The notes below the pieces were generated by a model that saw nothing but the letters and a program-made list of their open reading frames with translations, was not told where the DNA came from and did no database searches. DNA of 41,681 bases from Corynebacterium sp. (GTDB taxonomy: Bacteria > Actinomycetota > Actinomycetes > Mycobacteriales > Mycobacteriaceae), in NCBI RefSeq assembly GCF_030152825.1, contig NZ_JASLIP010000080.1, forward strand, positions 1-41,681, read 5' to 3'. Positions within the stretch are counted from its first letter, which is position 1; every line of letters starts with the position of its first letter. A program made the position numbers and the translations under genes. Shown here one piece after another: positions 1 to 9,832 of the stretch.

Positions 1-260
1 GCGCGGTCTGCTTCGGTGACGGGGTCGACTGCGGAAGACTTGGTCTGAGCCACCGGCATCGCCGAACCCATCAGCTCGATGATGGAGCCCGCCACCGCCT
101 CACCATCGGTGCGTTCCCGGCGAGTGCGCAACACCAAGGCAGCGGCGAGTGCCGCGACCTCTTCAGCCGCGGCTTGCAGCTCGTTCACGCTCGCCCCGCC
201 GGGGATTACCGCCGGAGCGTGGTCGGTGGTGGTTTTATCAAGCAACAAGGTCTCGGTCAT
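1..260 (-). CDS. suhB: Inositol-1-monophosphatase family protein (N-terminal part, runs off the window)
   Basis: Only the first ~86 codons are present; the gene continues beyond base 1. The reverse strand reads from an ATG at 258-260, preceded by a good GGAGGC ribosome site, into a protein starting MTETLLLDKTTT and ending at the edge with QTKSSAVDPVTEADRA. The stretch T-x-D-P-V-T-E-A-D is the conserved N-terminal segment of the inositol monophosphatase/FIG superfamily, Mg-dependent phosphatases acting on myo-inositol-1-phosphate. The inferred role is supply of inositol for mycothiol and phosphatidylinositol. The catalytic DP(I/L)D motif lies outside the window and cannot be checked. Divergent from ppgK with only 38 bp between starts, the same arrangement as suhB-ppgK-sigA in mycobacteria and C. 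glutamicum. Confidence 0.8.
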   Translation of the reverse strand, partial: MTETLLLDKTTTDHAPAVIPGGASVNELQAAAEEVAALAAALVLRTRRERTDGEAVAGSIIELMGSAMPVAQTKSSAVDPVTEADR

Positions 261-284
261 GCCTCCACAGATACCACTGATGTG

Positions 285-290
285 TAGCAT
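285..290 (+). promoter_or_regulatory. Candidate -10 box for ppgK (possible leaderless transcript)
   Basis: TAGCAT fits the TANNNT consensus of actinobacterial SigA -10 boxes and lies 8 bases before the ppgK ATG at 299. No Shine-Dalgarno sequence precedes that ATG, so transcription would start at or within a base or two of the start codon. The whole divergent spacer to suhB is only 38 bp, so the promoters of both genes must overlap. Inference from sequence only. Confidence 0.35.
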
Positions 291-298
291 TCAGACCC

Positions 299-1204
299 AT
301 GAGCACCGAGCAGGCCAGTAGCGCCGAATGGGCCGGAATCACCGTGGGAATCGACGTCGGTGGGTCCGCGATCAAAGCAGGCTTCGTCGACACCCGCTCC
401 CACTGCGTCGTCGGGGAAAGATTCACCGTCCCTACTCCCCAACCGGCCACGCCCGAAAGGGTTGCCGGCGCCGCCGCAGCTCTCGCAACGCAGGCACTCG
501 CCCAGGAGGTGGGCGCGGCGCTCACCACGCCTGCTAGCCCAGGCTGGTTCCGTGCGCTGCGGATCGGCGTCGCCATTCCCAGCGTGGTGACCAACCAGGA
601 GGCACGCACCGCAGCGAATATCGCGCCGTCGTGGGTCGGTACCCGTCCCGCTGCGCTTTTCGACGAGGCCCTGCGACAGGCGTTATCGGGTGGCGCATCG
701 GGGTCTTCCGCCCTCCAGGTGGAGTGGTTCTTCCTCAACGACGCCGACGCTGCTGGGATTTCTGAATGTGGCCCGTTTAGCGCCGACGAGGCGGCCGACC
801 CGGAATACAGCCGGCTTTTCCTGACCTTGGGCACTGGGATCGGCTCTGCGCTCTTCCGTGGCGCGAGGCTGTACCCCAATACCGAGCTGGGCCACCTGAC
901 GGTGTTGACCGACGACGGTTCCCCCAGTAAAGCGGAGCGTTGGGCCTCGGCCGTGGTGAAGGCCCGCCAAAACCTCACGTTCCCCGAGTGGGCGGGCCGG
1001 TTGAGCACAGTACTCAATACCTATGTCGCACTGCTGCGCCCCCAGGAGCTGATCCTCGGTGGCGGGATTTCCGCCGAGGCAGAACGGTGGCTGCCAATGC
1101 TTAACCTCGAGGAGCCTTCGGTCCGGGTGAGCATCGCTCGCCACTTCAACAGCGCCGGCGTTATTGGGGCAGGGCTCGCCGCTGCCTGGGACCTGCGCCC
1201 CTAG
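299..1204 (+). CDS. ppgK: Polyphosphate glucokinase (ROK family)
   Basis: Phosphorylates glucose with inorganic polyphosphate (and usually ATP) in the cytoplasm, feeding glucose-6-phosphate to glycolysis. The 301-residue product has the ROK phosphate-binding motif GIDVGGSAIKAG at residues 17-28, the catalytic-aspartate segment LNDADAAG at about 146-153, and the PpgK-typical LGTGIGSALF at 177-186 followed by PNTELGHL. The segment LTFPEWAGR and the GGGIS motif near the C-terminus also match PpgK. It is somewhat longer than usual because of extra residues near 125-140 (GGASGSSALQ). Downstream lies sigA, as in other corynebacteria and mycobacteria. In this genome the PTS genes are missing from their usual site after sugR, so ATP/polyphosphate-driven glucose phosphorylation may matter more here (inference). 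Confidence 0.9.
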   Translation: MSTEQASSAEWAGITVGIDVGGSAIKAGFVDTRSHCVVGERFTVPTPQPATPERVAGAAAALATQALAQEVGAALTTPASPGWFRALRIGVAIPSVVTNQEARTAANIAPSWVGTRPAALFDEALRQALSGGASGSSALQVEWFFLNDADAAGISECGPFSADEAADPEYSRLFLTLGTGIGSALFRGARLYPNTELGHLTVLTDDGSPSKAERWASAVVKARQNLTFPEWAGRLSTVLNTYVALLRPQELILGGGISAEAERWLPMLNLEEPSVRVSIARHFNSAGVIGAGLAAAWDLRP

Positions 1205-1228
1205 ACGGCATGAGCCATAAAGCTTGGC

Positions 1229-1234
1229 TATAAT
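1229..1234 (+). promoter_or_regulatory. Perfect TATAAT hexamer downstream of ppgK
   Basis: A perfect TATAAT lies 25 bases after the ppgK stop and about 320 bases before the sigA start. No convincing -35 box is seen 16-18 bases upstream. It could be an upstream sigA promoter giving a long leader, or chance. Confidence 0.3.
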
Positions 1235-1290
1235 TGTCGGCCGTTGGGCGCTTGAGCGCCAGAGCCAGCATTTCAGCTGCTCAGAGAAAC

Positions 1291-1380
1291 TGCTCGCCAG
1301 TAGAACACCGCCCGGTGGACCGGGTCGGTTGTACGCCACCGACACGAACTCGTTGGTGGACGTATGCTGGCGAGTAGAAC
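1291..1380 (+). repeat. Direct repeat of a 16-base motif upstream of sigA
   Basis: TGCTCGCCAGTAGAAC at 1291-1306 recurs as TGCTGGCGAGTAGAAC at 1365-1380, 14 of 16 bases identical, start to start 74 bp apart. The second copy ends in the TAGAAC proposed as the sigA -10 box. The duplication may be two binding sites for one factor or a duplicated promoter core. The first copy has no recognisable -35 partner. Confidence 0.45.
1353..1380 (+). promoter_or_regulatory. Candidate sigA promoter
   Basis: TTGGTG (1353-1358) and TAGAAC (1375-1380) are separated by 16 bases, an acceptable SigA-type arrangement. Transcription would begin near 1386-1388, exactly where the long inverted-repeat structure of the leader starts, which leaves an untranslated leader of about 170 bases before the GTG at 1557. 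Sequence-based guess only. Confidence 0.4.
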
Positions 1381-1386
1381 TGAATG

Positions 1387-1457
1387 CGTCGTTTCCTGGT
1401 CGCTATCCACCAGGAAACGGCGAGCAAACGTAGTTTGGATAGCGACTGGCAGGAAAC
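1387..1457 (+). promoter_or_regulatory. Structured leader of sigA: two competing hairpins
   Basis: Structure A: GTTTCCTGGT (1391-1400) pairs perfectly with ACCAGGAAAC (1409-1418) over an 8-base loop. Pairing can extend outward to 1387 and 1422 with one G-T pair. Structure B: the same left arm plus loop, 1391-1408, can pair with 1437-1457. GTCGCTATCC (1399-1408) is the exact complement of GGATAGCGAC (1437-1446), and GTTTCCTG (1391-1398) of CAGGAAAC (1450-1457), with a 3-base bulge. A and B share the left arm and cannot coexist. A small AAAC-gta-GTTT hairpin (1426-1436) sits between. This is the pattern of an RNA switch or a 5' stabilising structure. No known riboswitch family is recognised. 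Confidence 0.55.
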
Positions 1458-1556
1458 CCCCAAGCGGGTGACCTTCCTAAACGTACAGCGCGCTCGTCGG
1501 CTCTTCCCGGCGATCACCACCGTACGTTGCAACAATCCCCGACCGAAAGGGCTTCT

Positions 1557-3161
<1,605 letters not shown>

Positions 3162-3199
3162 CCCACACGCCGTGCCCGCCAATAGCGGGGCCGGAAAAG

Positions 3200-3233
3200 A
3201 AAACAACCGGCGGGAAACCCGGCGGTTGTTTTT
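3200..3233. terminator. Bidirectional terminator between sigA and the DUF4190-like gene
   Basis: AAAACAACC (3200-3208) pairs with GGTTGTTTT (3224-3232). The inner stem GGCGGG/CCCGGC has one mismatch and an AAA loop. T residues follow on the + strand and an A-rich run precedes (U-run for the reverse transcript), so it can end both the convergent sigA and 3249-3608 transcripts. Confidence 0.85.
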
Positions 3234-3248
3234 ATCTCTATCTGTCCC

Positions 3249-3608
3249 CTAGTTTTCGCGGCGCTCCTTGACGCACTGGGTAAGCTCCTCGTCGCTGAGC
3301 CCCTGGCACTGCTCCGGAAACTCGGTGGCCACCTTCGTGGTGATCAGCGCAAGACCCATCGCGAGGATCGCGAGCACGAGCCCCACGATGGGGTAGGTTC
3401 GCGCCGTGCCGTGGCGGTTCGCCCGGATGAGGGCAACGATCGCCACGACCAGCGCCATCATCGCCACAAAAATGCCGATTAGCGGGAGCAGGCCAGCCGG
3501 GAGGGCAAGCACTCCCAGGATCAGCGCGGCCAGCGACATCCGGCTGGCTACCTGGGGTGCGCGGGCCGGTACGGCCGGCTGGCCACCAGCAGGATTCTTC
3601 TTCGCCAT
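3249..3608 (-). CDS. Small membrane protein, DUF4190-like
   Basis: A 119-residue protein with a short Pro/Ala-rich cytoplasmic N-terminus, two or three hydrophobic segments (about 26-57 and 70-90: SLAALILGVLALPAG, IFVAMMALVVAIVALI, IVGLVLAILAMGLALI) and a charged C-terminal tail with two cysteines (EQCQGLSDEELTQCVKERREN). The motif A-x-x-LG-x-L-A and the repeated glycine-containing helices resemble DUF4190 proteins; no function is known. Lies between sigA (convergent, sharing a terminator) and an SF2 helicase on the same strand. Membership of the family is from pattern memory, not a search. Confidence 0.7.
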   Translation of the reverse strand: MAKKNPAGGQPAVPARAPQVASRMSLAALILGVLALPAGLLPLIGIFVAMMALVVAIVALIRANRHGTARTYPIVGLVLAILAMGLALITTKVATEFPEQCQGLSDEELTQCVKERREN

Positions 3609-3686
3609 CTCGCCTCAACGATCCTTTCTCGGAATTTATCTAATAGCCCTTCCCGGGCTGCGGTGTACCCGGCATGAGGGCACAGC

Positions 3687-5423
3687 CTACCAGTCGCGCA
3701 GGTAGGCGATGCGGTCTCGCAGCTGCTCAGCGGTGCACAGCGCCGTCGGGGGCCCACCGCAGTTGCGGCGAGCCTCGTTGTGGATCGCGCCCTGTGGTCT
3801 ACCGGTTCGTGCCGCGGTCATGTTCACCAGCGCGTTGAGCTCCTTGCGCAGGGCGGGCAGCTCCTCGCTGGCAACGCGGCGACGGTGCGCCTCCGCGCCG
3901 CTCATTCCACCGGCAGCCCCGCCGCTGCGCCGCTCTTCGGCCTCCCGGCGCTTACGCTCCTCGGCTTCGCGGGCGCGTGCCTCGACCTGGTCGGCCTGCC
4001 GCTGCTTCAGCAGGGTGCGCATCTGCTCCGCGTCCAGCAGCCCCGGCAGACCCAGGTAATCCTGTTCCTCCGCGGAACCGGCCAGCGTGGTCGTGCCGTA
4101 GGTCGAGCCGTCGTAAATCAAGGAGTCCAGCTCGGCCTCCGCGCCGACGGACTCGTAGGTCGTCAGCTCGTCCGGCTCGTTCTCCTCGCGATTGGCCTGG
4201 GCCAGCAGTTCATCGTCCCAGCCTTCCTCGTCCTTCTTCGGCGCGCCCAGCACGTGGTTGCGCTGCTTTTCCAGCTTGGACGCCAGATCCAACAGCACCG
4301 GCACGCTGGGCAGGAACACGCTGGCGGACTCGCCCTTACGGCGGGAACGGACGAAGCGACCAATCGCCTGCGCGAAGAACAGCGGGGTCGCAGCGCTCGT
4401 GGCATAAACACCCACCGCCAGGCGGGGCACGTCCACGCCCTCCGAGACCATGCGCACCGCGACCATCCATTCGTCCTGGCTGGCCGAGAACTCCTTAATG
4501 CGGTCGGAGGCACCGACCTCGTCGGAAAGCACGACGGTGACCGGGGTGCTGCTGATCGTCGACAGGATCTTGGCGTAGGCGCGGGCGGTCGTCTTGTCGG
4601 TCGCGATGACGAGACCGCCGGCGTCCGGGATGTGGGTACGCAGCTTCAGCAGGCGGGTGTGGGCGGCCTTTAAGACCGCGGGGATCCACTCCCCCTTCGG
4701 GTCCAGCGCCGTCCGCCATGCGCGGGCGGTCTGCTCCGGGGTAAGTGTTTCACCCAGCCGGGCTTCGAACTCCTCGCCCGCGCTGGAGCGCCACCGGGCG
4801 TGGCCGGAGTAGGCCATGAAAACCACCGGCCGGACCACGCCGTCGCGCAGGGCCTCCGAGTACCCGTAGGTATAGTCCGCACGCGATTCCAGCGCGCCGT
4901 CGGTGCCCGGCACCTCGATGTAGTCCACGAAGGGGATTTGCGCATCGTCGGAGCGGAACGGGGTACCGGTCAGCGCCAGTCGACGCTCAGCGTGGGCATA
5001 AGCCAAGCGCACGCCGTCTCCCCAGCTCTTCGCGTCACCCGCGTGGTGGATCTCGTCGAGGATCACCAGAGTCTTCTGGGCGGTGGCGACCTGATAGTGC
5101 TTGGTGGGCTTCATGCCGACCTGGGCATAGGTCACGGCCACGCCGTCGAAGGCGTTGTTGAATGGCGAGGAGTTGGAAAACTCAGCGTCGAGGGCAATCC
5201 CCATGGCAGCGGCGGAGAGCGCCCACTGGACCTTCAGGTGCTCGGTGGGAACCACGATGACGAGTCGCTGGACAACGCGCTTCTCCAGCAACATCGACGC
5301 CAGCGTCAGGGCGAAGGTGGTCTTACCGGCACCCGGGGTTGCGACCGCAAGGAAGTCCCGCGGCTGCTGCTCCTGGTAGAGGTCCAGGGCCTCCTGCTGC
5401 CAGGCACGGAGGGTTCTTTTCAC
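3687..5423 (-). CDS. DEAD/DEAH-box superfamily II helicase
   Basis: A 578-residue SF2 ATPase presumed to act on nucleic acid. Walker A is ATPGAGKT at residues 28-35, motif II DEIHH at 123-127, motif III-like TGTPFR at 152-157, and motif VI QAIGRFVRSRRK near 352. An N-terminal WQQEAL Q-motif-like segment begins at residue 8. The layout resembles RadD/XPB-type (UvsW-like) helicases rather than RNA DEAD-box proteins. After about 470 the protein is a charged Arg/Glu-rich coiled coil (EAEERKRREAEERR) and ends in a compact basic domain. It lies 12 bases downstream of the DUF3039 gene on the same strand, so the two are probably co-transcribed, a pairing kept next to sigA in relatives. The specific substrate is unknown. 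Confidence 0.85.
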   Translation of the reverse strand: MKRTLRAWQQEALDLYQEQQPRDFLAVATPGAGKTTFALTLASMLLEKRVVQRLVIVVPTEHLKVQWALSAAAMGIALDAEFSNSSPFNNAFDGVAVTYAQVGMKPTKHYQVATAQKTLVILDEIHHAGDAKSWGDGVRLAYAHAERRLALTGTPFRSDDAQIPFVDYIEVPGTDGALESRADYTYGYSEALRDGVVRPVVFMAYSGHARWRSSAGEEFEARLGETLTPEQTARAWRTALDPKGEWIPAVLKAAHTRLLKLRTHIPDAGGLVIATDKTTARAYAKILSTISSTPVTVVLSDEVGASDRIKEFSASQDEWMVAVRMVSEGVDVPRLAVGVYATSAATPLFFAQAIGRFVRSRRKGESASVFLPSVPVLLDLASKLEKQRNHVLGAPKKDEEGWDDELLAQANREENEPDELTTYESVGAEAELDSLIYDGSTYGTTTLAGSAEEQDYLGLPGLLDAEQMRTLLKQRQADQVEARAREAEERKRREAEERRSGGAAGGMSGAEAHRRRVASEELPALRKELNALVNMTAARTGRPQGAIHNEARRNCGGPPTALCTAEQLRDRIAYLRDW

Positions 5424-5435
5424 CTTGGATCGGAC

Positions 5436-5678
5436 CTACTTCTTACGCAGGCTCTGGTAAATTTCCTCGCACTCCGGGCACACCGGGGAACCCGGTTTTG
5501 CCTGCTTGGTCACCGGGAAGGTCTCACCGCACAGTGCAACCACCAGCCGGCCCATGACCGCCGACTCCACGATCTGGTCCTTCTTGACGTAGTGGAAAAA
5601 CTTTGGGGTGTCGTCCTGGGTCTGCTCCCGCTCATCAACCTTCGGACGTTCCAGCGTGCTGGTGCTCGTGGCGCTCAC
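5436..5678 (-). CDS. DUF3039 family protein, probable small zinc-ribbon
   Basis: An 80-residue protein with a disordered N-terminus (about 1-25) followed by FFHYVKKDQIVESAVMGRLVVALCGE and a C-terminal VCPECEEIYQSL. One His, the Cys of LCGE and the Cys-x-x-Cys pair could form a single zinc site, as expected for the actinobacterial DUF3039 family. The ATG at 5676-5678 follows an AGGATTGT region as a weak ribosome site. It is immediately upstream of, and same-strand with, the SF2 helicase, suggesting a partner or regulator for it (inference). Divergent from the DUF3099 gene. Confidence 0.8.
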   Translation of the reverse strand: MSATSTSTLERPKVDEREQTQDDTPKFFHYVKKDQIVESAVMGRLVVALCGETFPVTKQAKPGSPVCPECEEIYQSLRKK

Positions 5679-5738
5679 AATCCTCCATCTTGCCCCTGAG
5701 GGCTTCCCACAATTGACTCTCGTACTACCGTAGACGGT

Positions 5739-6209
5739 ATGTCAGCAGCAGAGAAACGTGCCGGTCGCGCCCGGGGCAGTTCAGCCACCGGGGTGCGCCG
5801 TTTCCGCCGACCTGGCAAGCGGGTAGACCGGATCACCGATGCGAAGAAGTCGCAGCTGGAGGACTGGCACCACCGGCGTCGCCTCTATTTGGGGCTACAG
5901 ATTGCACGCATCCCGGTGCTTGTCCTGGCCGTGATCCTGCTGTGGGTCACCAACAACCTGATGTTGGGCGCGGTGGTGGCGTTCATCAGTGTTCCGCTGC
6001 CCTGGGTCGCGGTCATGCTCGCCAACGAGTCCGGGGAAGCCACCAAGGAGTCGGAAAAGGTTTATAAGCCTGGCCTCGTGCGGGCCAACCGGGCGGCGAT
6101 GGCCAATTCACAGCTCTCTCAGGCAACGAACCCACAGCGGCAGCTGGAGCCCAGCGAGGTGGACTCCACCGACCGCCACCCCGTCATTGACCACGAGTCC
6201 GAGGACTAG
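5739..6209 (+). CDS. DUF3099 family membrane protein
   Basis: A 156-residue protein: basic N-terminus (RRFRRPGKR), the DUF3099 signature RITDAKKSQ then RRRLYL, two adjacent membrane helices at about 52-92 (ARIPVLVLAVILLWV and LMLGAVVAFISVPLPWVAVMLA), and a polar, probably cytoplasmic tail ending DHESED. No catalytic motif is visible and function is unknown. The ATG at 5739 lies 60 bases from the divergent DUF3039 start; upstream TACCGTAGACGG contains a possible -10. The family is widespread next to sigA/sigB in actinobacteria. Confidence 0.8.
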   Translation: MSAAEKRAGRARGSSATGVRRFRRPGKRVDRITDAKKSQLEDWHHRRRLYLGLQIARIPVLVLAVILLWVTNNLMLGAVVAFISVPLPWVAVMLANESGEATKESEKVYKPGLVRANRAAMANSQLSQATNPQRQLEPSEVDSTDRHPVIDHESED

Positions 6210-6336
6210 CCCGGCCATCACCACGGGGGACGTACAGCTTGCGACTGCCCCAGCGCCCGCGAAGAGATCATTGCTTCAGCGGCGACACGAAGAGCCAGTT
6301 CCCAACCACAACCGAGACAAGAAGGCACACCCCGCA

Positions 6337-8067
6337 GTGACAACCCACCCTTCCAGCATGCAACTGACCTCCCAGCCCGCCCGCGAGGCTCTCGGTGGCC
6401 TGCTCGCCGTTGCCCGTGAACGCGGACTCAGCACCACCCTGCTCGAGGGCGTCCTGGGCGAGGCTGGCCTCCGCGCTCTCAACCTCGCCAACCCTGCCGG
6501 AGCGCTACGCGCGGTCCGCGCCTATAGCCGGCGCAGCTCCCCCGGCGCCGCGGGTACTGCCCAACTCGTGGAGCTTTTCGTCTTGCGGGAACCGGCTGCC
6601 TTGGCGACGTGGCAGGAGCTCATCGGCACAGACCTCACCCGGCGCGCCATCGACGCCCGCCTGATCACCTCTCTGCCCGGTAGTGCGGATGAGCTGCAGT
6701 TGCGGGTGGATATCCGCCCGTACTCCTTCCCACACCTGTTCGGTGATGCGGATGGCGATGCATCAGGCCTGGGTGGAGAATTCCTGCTCGCGTCGGATCC
6801 GGACGCTGGCCTGTGGCCGCAGGAGCCCACCCCGGACGATCACGTGCCGGGCCTGGGCAACGCTCCCCGGTCGCTGCTTCGGGCCATCCCGCCGGCGGAC
6901 AATCCGTGGCTGCCCTCCCCACGGCGGATCCTGGACCTGGGTTGCGGTGGCGGGGCGCTGAGCTTGGCCTTGCAATTGGCCTACCCCGAGGCGCAGGTGG
7001 TGGGGACGGATATTAGTGGCCGAGCGTTAGACTTCGCCGCGGTCAATGGCACGCAGCTCGACCAGGCACGAGGCGAGTTCTCCACGGCTGAGGCAGCCTC
7101 CGCGAGCGGCATCGAGTGGCGGGAGGGGTCCTGGTTCGAGCCCGTGGCGGGTGAGCGCTTCGACCTCATCGTGTCGAATCCGCCTTTTGTGGTCCAGCCC
7201 CCGGAGGTCGGGCATGTTTACCGCGATTCTGGGCTGGGCTTGGACCGTGCGACCGAGCTCGTAGTCTCCCATGCTCCTGAGCATCTCTCCCCCGGCGGCA
7301 CGGCGCATATTCTGTGCTCTTGGGCGGTGTCCGCCGAGGATTCCGTGGCGTCGAAGATGGGGCGTTGGCTGCCGGCGGAGGGGGTGCGTGCCTACGGCCT
7401 CGTGCGGGAGTATGTGGACCCGGAGACCTACGTGACGACGTGGCTGAGCGACGAGGGTATTGACCCACGCTCCCCGGCTGGCCGGCGGAAGGCTGGGCAG
7501 TGGCTTGACTACCTGGCTGAGAACGGGGTCAGCCATATTGCCTTGGGTTTTGCCCACCTGCGTGCGATTGATGGCTCCACGGAGGTCACCGTCGAGCAGC
7601 TGCCCGACACCATGGTGCCGGGTACCCCGCTGGGTGCTGAGGTGGCTGAGTGGTTCATCCGGAGTCAGTGGCTGACCGATGTCTCCGCCGAGGATGTCCT
7701 GGGCGAGCGGTTTGCCGTGCGCCCGGGGGTGGCCACCGAGTTGGTACGGCAGGCCGATGCGGAGGCCGGGCAGGGGTTCCGGGAGCTGTGTCTGCGCCTG
7801 GCCAGGACGGACGGTCCGGCGTGGACGCATGAGATCGATGCCGCGGTGGAATCCATCCTCGCGGGTCTGAATCCGGAGGGCTTGGCTCTGGAGGATGTGC
7901 TGGGTCTCTATGCCGCTGTGACTGGACCTGCCGAGGGCGAGGACCTGGGTGCTGCAGGCGAAGATTATGAGGAAGTCCTGGCGGAGAGAATGCTGGGGAT
8001 CATCGTCGACCTCGTACGCCACGGCATCGTGGTACCGAGCAGTCTGGTCGACTGGGCAGAAGGTTAA
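6337..8067 (+). CDS. SAM-dependent methyltransferase with N6-adenine/glutamine-type NPPF motif
   Basis: A class I methyltransferase. An N-terminal domain of about 190 residues (helical, winged-helix-like) precedes SAM motif I, ILDLGCGGGAL, at about 198, VVGTDIS as the second strand, and motif IV SNPPFVV at about 280, typical of enzymes methylating a planar amide or exocyclic amine (RsmC/RlmG/PrmC group). A C-terminal extension of about 200 residues follows. The substrate is unknown; rRNA or DNA adenine or protein glutamine are options. The start is uncertain. I use the GTG at 6337, 11 bases after AGAAGG; the ATG at 6358 is the alternative, and a longer reading would run into the DUF3099 gene. 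The downstream dtd is 10 bases away, so they form an operon. Confidence 0.75.
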   Translation: MTTHPSSMQLTSQPAREALGGLLAVARERGLSTTLLEGVLGEAGLRALNLANPAGALRAVRAYSRRSSPGAAGTAQLVELFVLREPAALATWQELIGTDLTRRAIDARLITSLPGSADELQLRVDIRPYSFPHLFGDADGDASGLGGEFLLASDPDAGLWPQEPTPDDHVPGLGNAPRSLLRAIPPADNPWLPSPRRILDLGCGGGALSLALQLAYPEAQVVGTDISGRALDFAAVNGTQLDQARGEFSTAEAASASGIEWREGSWFEPVAGERFDLIVSNPPFVVQPPEVGHVYRDSGLGLDRATELVVSHAPEHLSPGGTAHILCSWAVSAEDSVASKMGRWLPAEGVRAYGLVREYVDPETYVTTWLSDEGIDPRSPAGRRKAGQWLDYLAENGVSHIALGFAHLRAIDGSTEVTVEQLPDTMVPGTPLGAEVAEWFIRSQWLTDVSAEDVLGERFAVRPGVATELVRQADAEAGQGFRELCLRLARTDGPAWTHEIDAAVESILAGLNPEGLALEDVLGLYAAVTGPAEGEDLGAAGEDYEEVLAERMLGIIVDLVRHGIVVPSSLVDWAEG

Positions 8068-8077
8068 GAGGAGGACC

Positions 8078-8545
8078 ATGAAGGCAGTTATCAGCACGGT
8101 GAGCCAGGCCAGCGTCGACGTCCGAGATGAATCCGGTGAGGTCCGTCGGGTCGGTGAGGTCTCCGGTCCGGCGTTGCTTGCCCTCATCGGCAGCGGCAAG
8201 GACGACGCCGCCGACGCCTGGGAGACGATGGTGCGCAAGATCGCGGAGCTGCGGTTGTTCCCTGCCTCGGGTGAGCCGTGGGGTGGTCAACGGGATCTGT
8301 CGGTTGAGGAGGTGGGCGGTTCCGTGCTGGTGGTCAGCCAGTTCACCCTGATGGGAAAGACGAAGCGGGGTCGGCGCCCCAGCTGGTCGGAGGCGATGCC
8401 GGGACCGGCTGCGGAGCCGGTGATTGAAAGCATTGTCCAGGGGCTTCGGGACCGTGGGATCCACGTTGAAACTGGCGAGTTCGGGGCTGATATGCAGGTC
8501 AGCTCAGTCAACGAGGGGCCCTATACCGTGTTGGTCGAGTGTTAG
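8078..8545 (+). CDS. dtd: D-aminoacyl-tRNA deacylase
   Basis: Hydrolyses D-amino acids (and glycine mischarged on tRNA-Ala) from tRNA, protecting translation. The 155-residue size fits. The catalytic SQFTL motif is at about 86-90, and the second active-site loop, canonical NxGPVT, reads NEGPYT at about 145-150. The V-to-Y change is the only departure seen, and the Gly-Pro that mimics the cross-subunit selectivity filter is kept. The ATG at 8078 has a strong AGAGGAGG ribosome site and begins MKAVISTVSQASV, the usual Dtd start. It sits directly behind the methyltransferase gene. Confidence 0.93.
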   Translation: MKAVISTVSQASVDVRDESGEVRRVGEVSGPALLALIGSGKDDAADAWETMVRKIAELRLFPASGEPWGGQRDLSVEEVGGSVLVVSQFTLMGKTKRGRRPSWSEAMPGPAAEPVIESIVQGLRDRGIHVETGEFGADMQVSSVNEGPYTVLVEC

Positions 8546-8620
8546 GCAGGCGATGCTTGGGGTAGCTAGCCCCGTTTGTGGGGTGTAGGCGTTCTCCGCC
8601 CCGACGGTTGGTCTGGGCCT

Positions 8621-8647
8621 GGGAACAAAACCCGAGCCTCGGCCGTT
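8621..8647 (+). promoter_or_regulatory. Candidate SigH-type promoter of sigB
   Basis: GGGAAC (8621-8626), 17 bases, then CGTT (8644-8647) matches the GGGAA(T/C)-N16-19-CGTT pattern of corynebacterial SigH (oxidative/heat ECF sigma) promoters. sigB is a known target of SigH in Corynebacterium and of SigH/SigE in mycobacteria. The start codon at 8719 would give a leader of about 65 bases. Confidence 0.6.
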
Positions 8648-8718
8648 GGTTGTATTAGCGCCTCAAAAATAGCGCCCCGTCGGATGCCCATCGTGAGCTC
8701 AAGAGGAGACCTAACTGC

Positions 8719-9741
<1,023 letters not shown>

Positions 9742-9787
9742 TGCGCCACTCCCCAGGACCGGGGATGTATGGTTGAGGCGTTGATTT

Positions 9788-9812
9788 TTTCGAGGCTTTC
9801 ATCAGCTCGAAA
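9788..9812 (+). promoter_or_regulatory. Inverted repeat in the dtxR leader
   Basis: TTTCGAG (9788-9794) and CTCGAAA (9806-9812) are perfect inverted copies around an 11-base spacer, ending about 10 bases before the AAAGGG ribosome site of dtxR. It could be an operator or a small hairpin in the leader. It does not resemble a DtxR box. Confidence 0.4.
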
Positions 9813-9832
9813 GGTGAGAAAGGGCGAGTAGG

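Noticed and set aside
5989..6336. Upstream extension of the methyltransferase frame
   Set aside because: It overlaps the end of the DUF3099 gene in another frame and is low-complexity; starts at 6337 or 6358 fit better.
7949..8077. N-terminal extension of dtd
   Set aside because: It would lie inside the methyltransferase gene; the ATG at 8078 has a strong ribosome site and the family start sequence.
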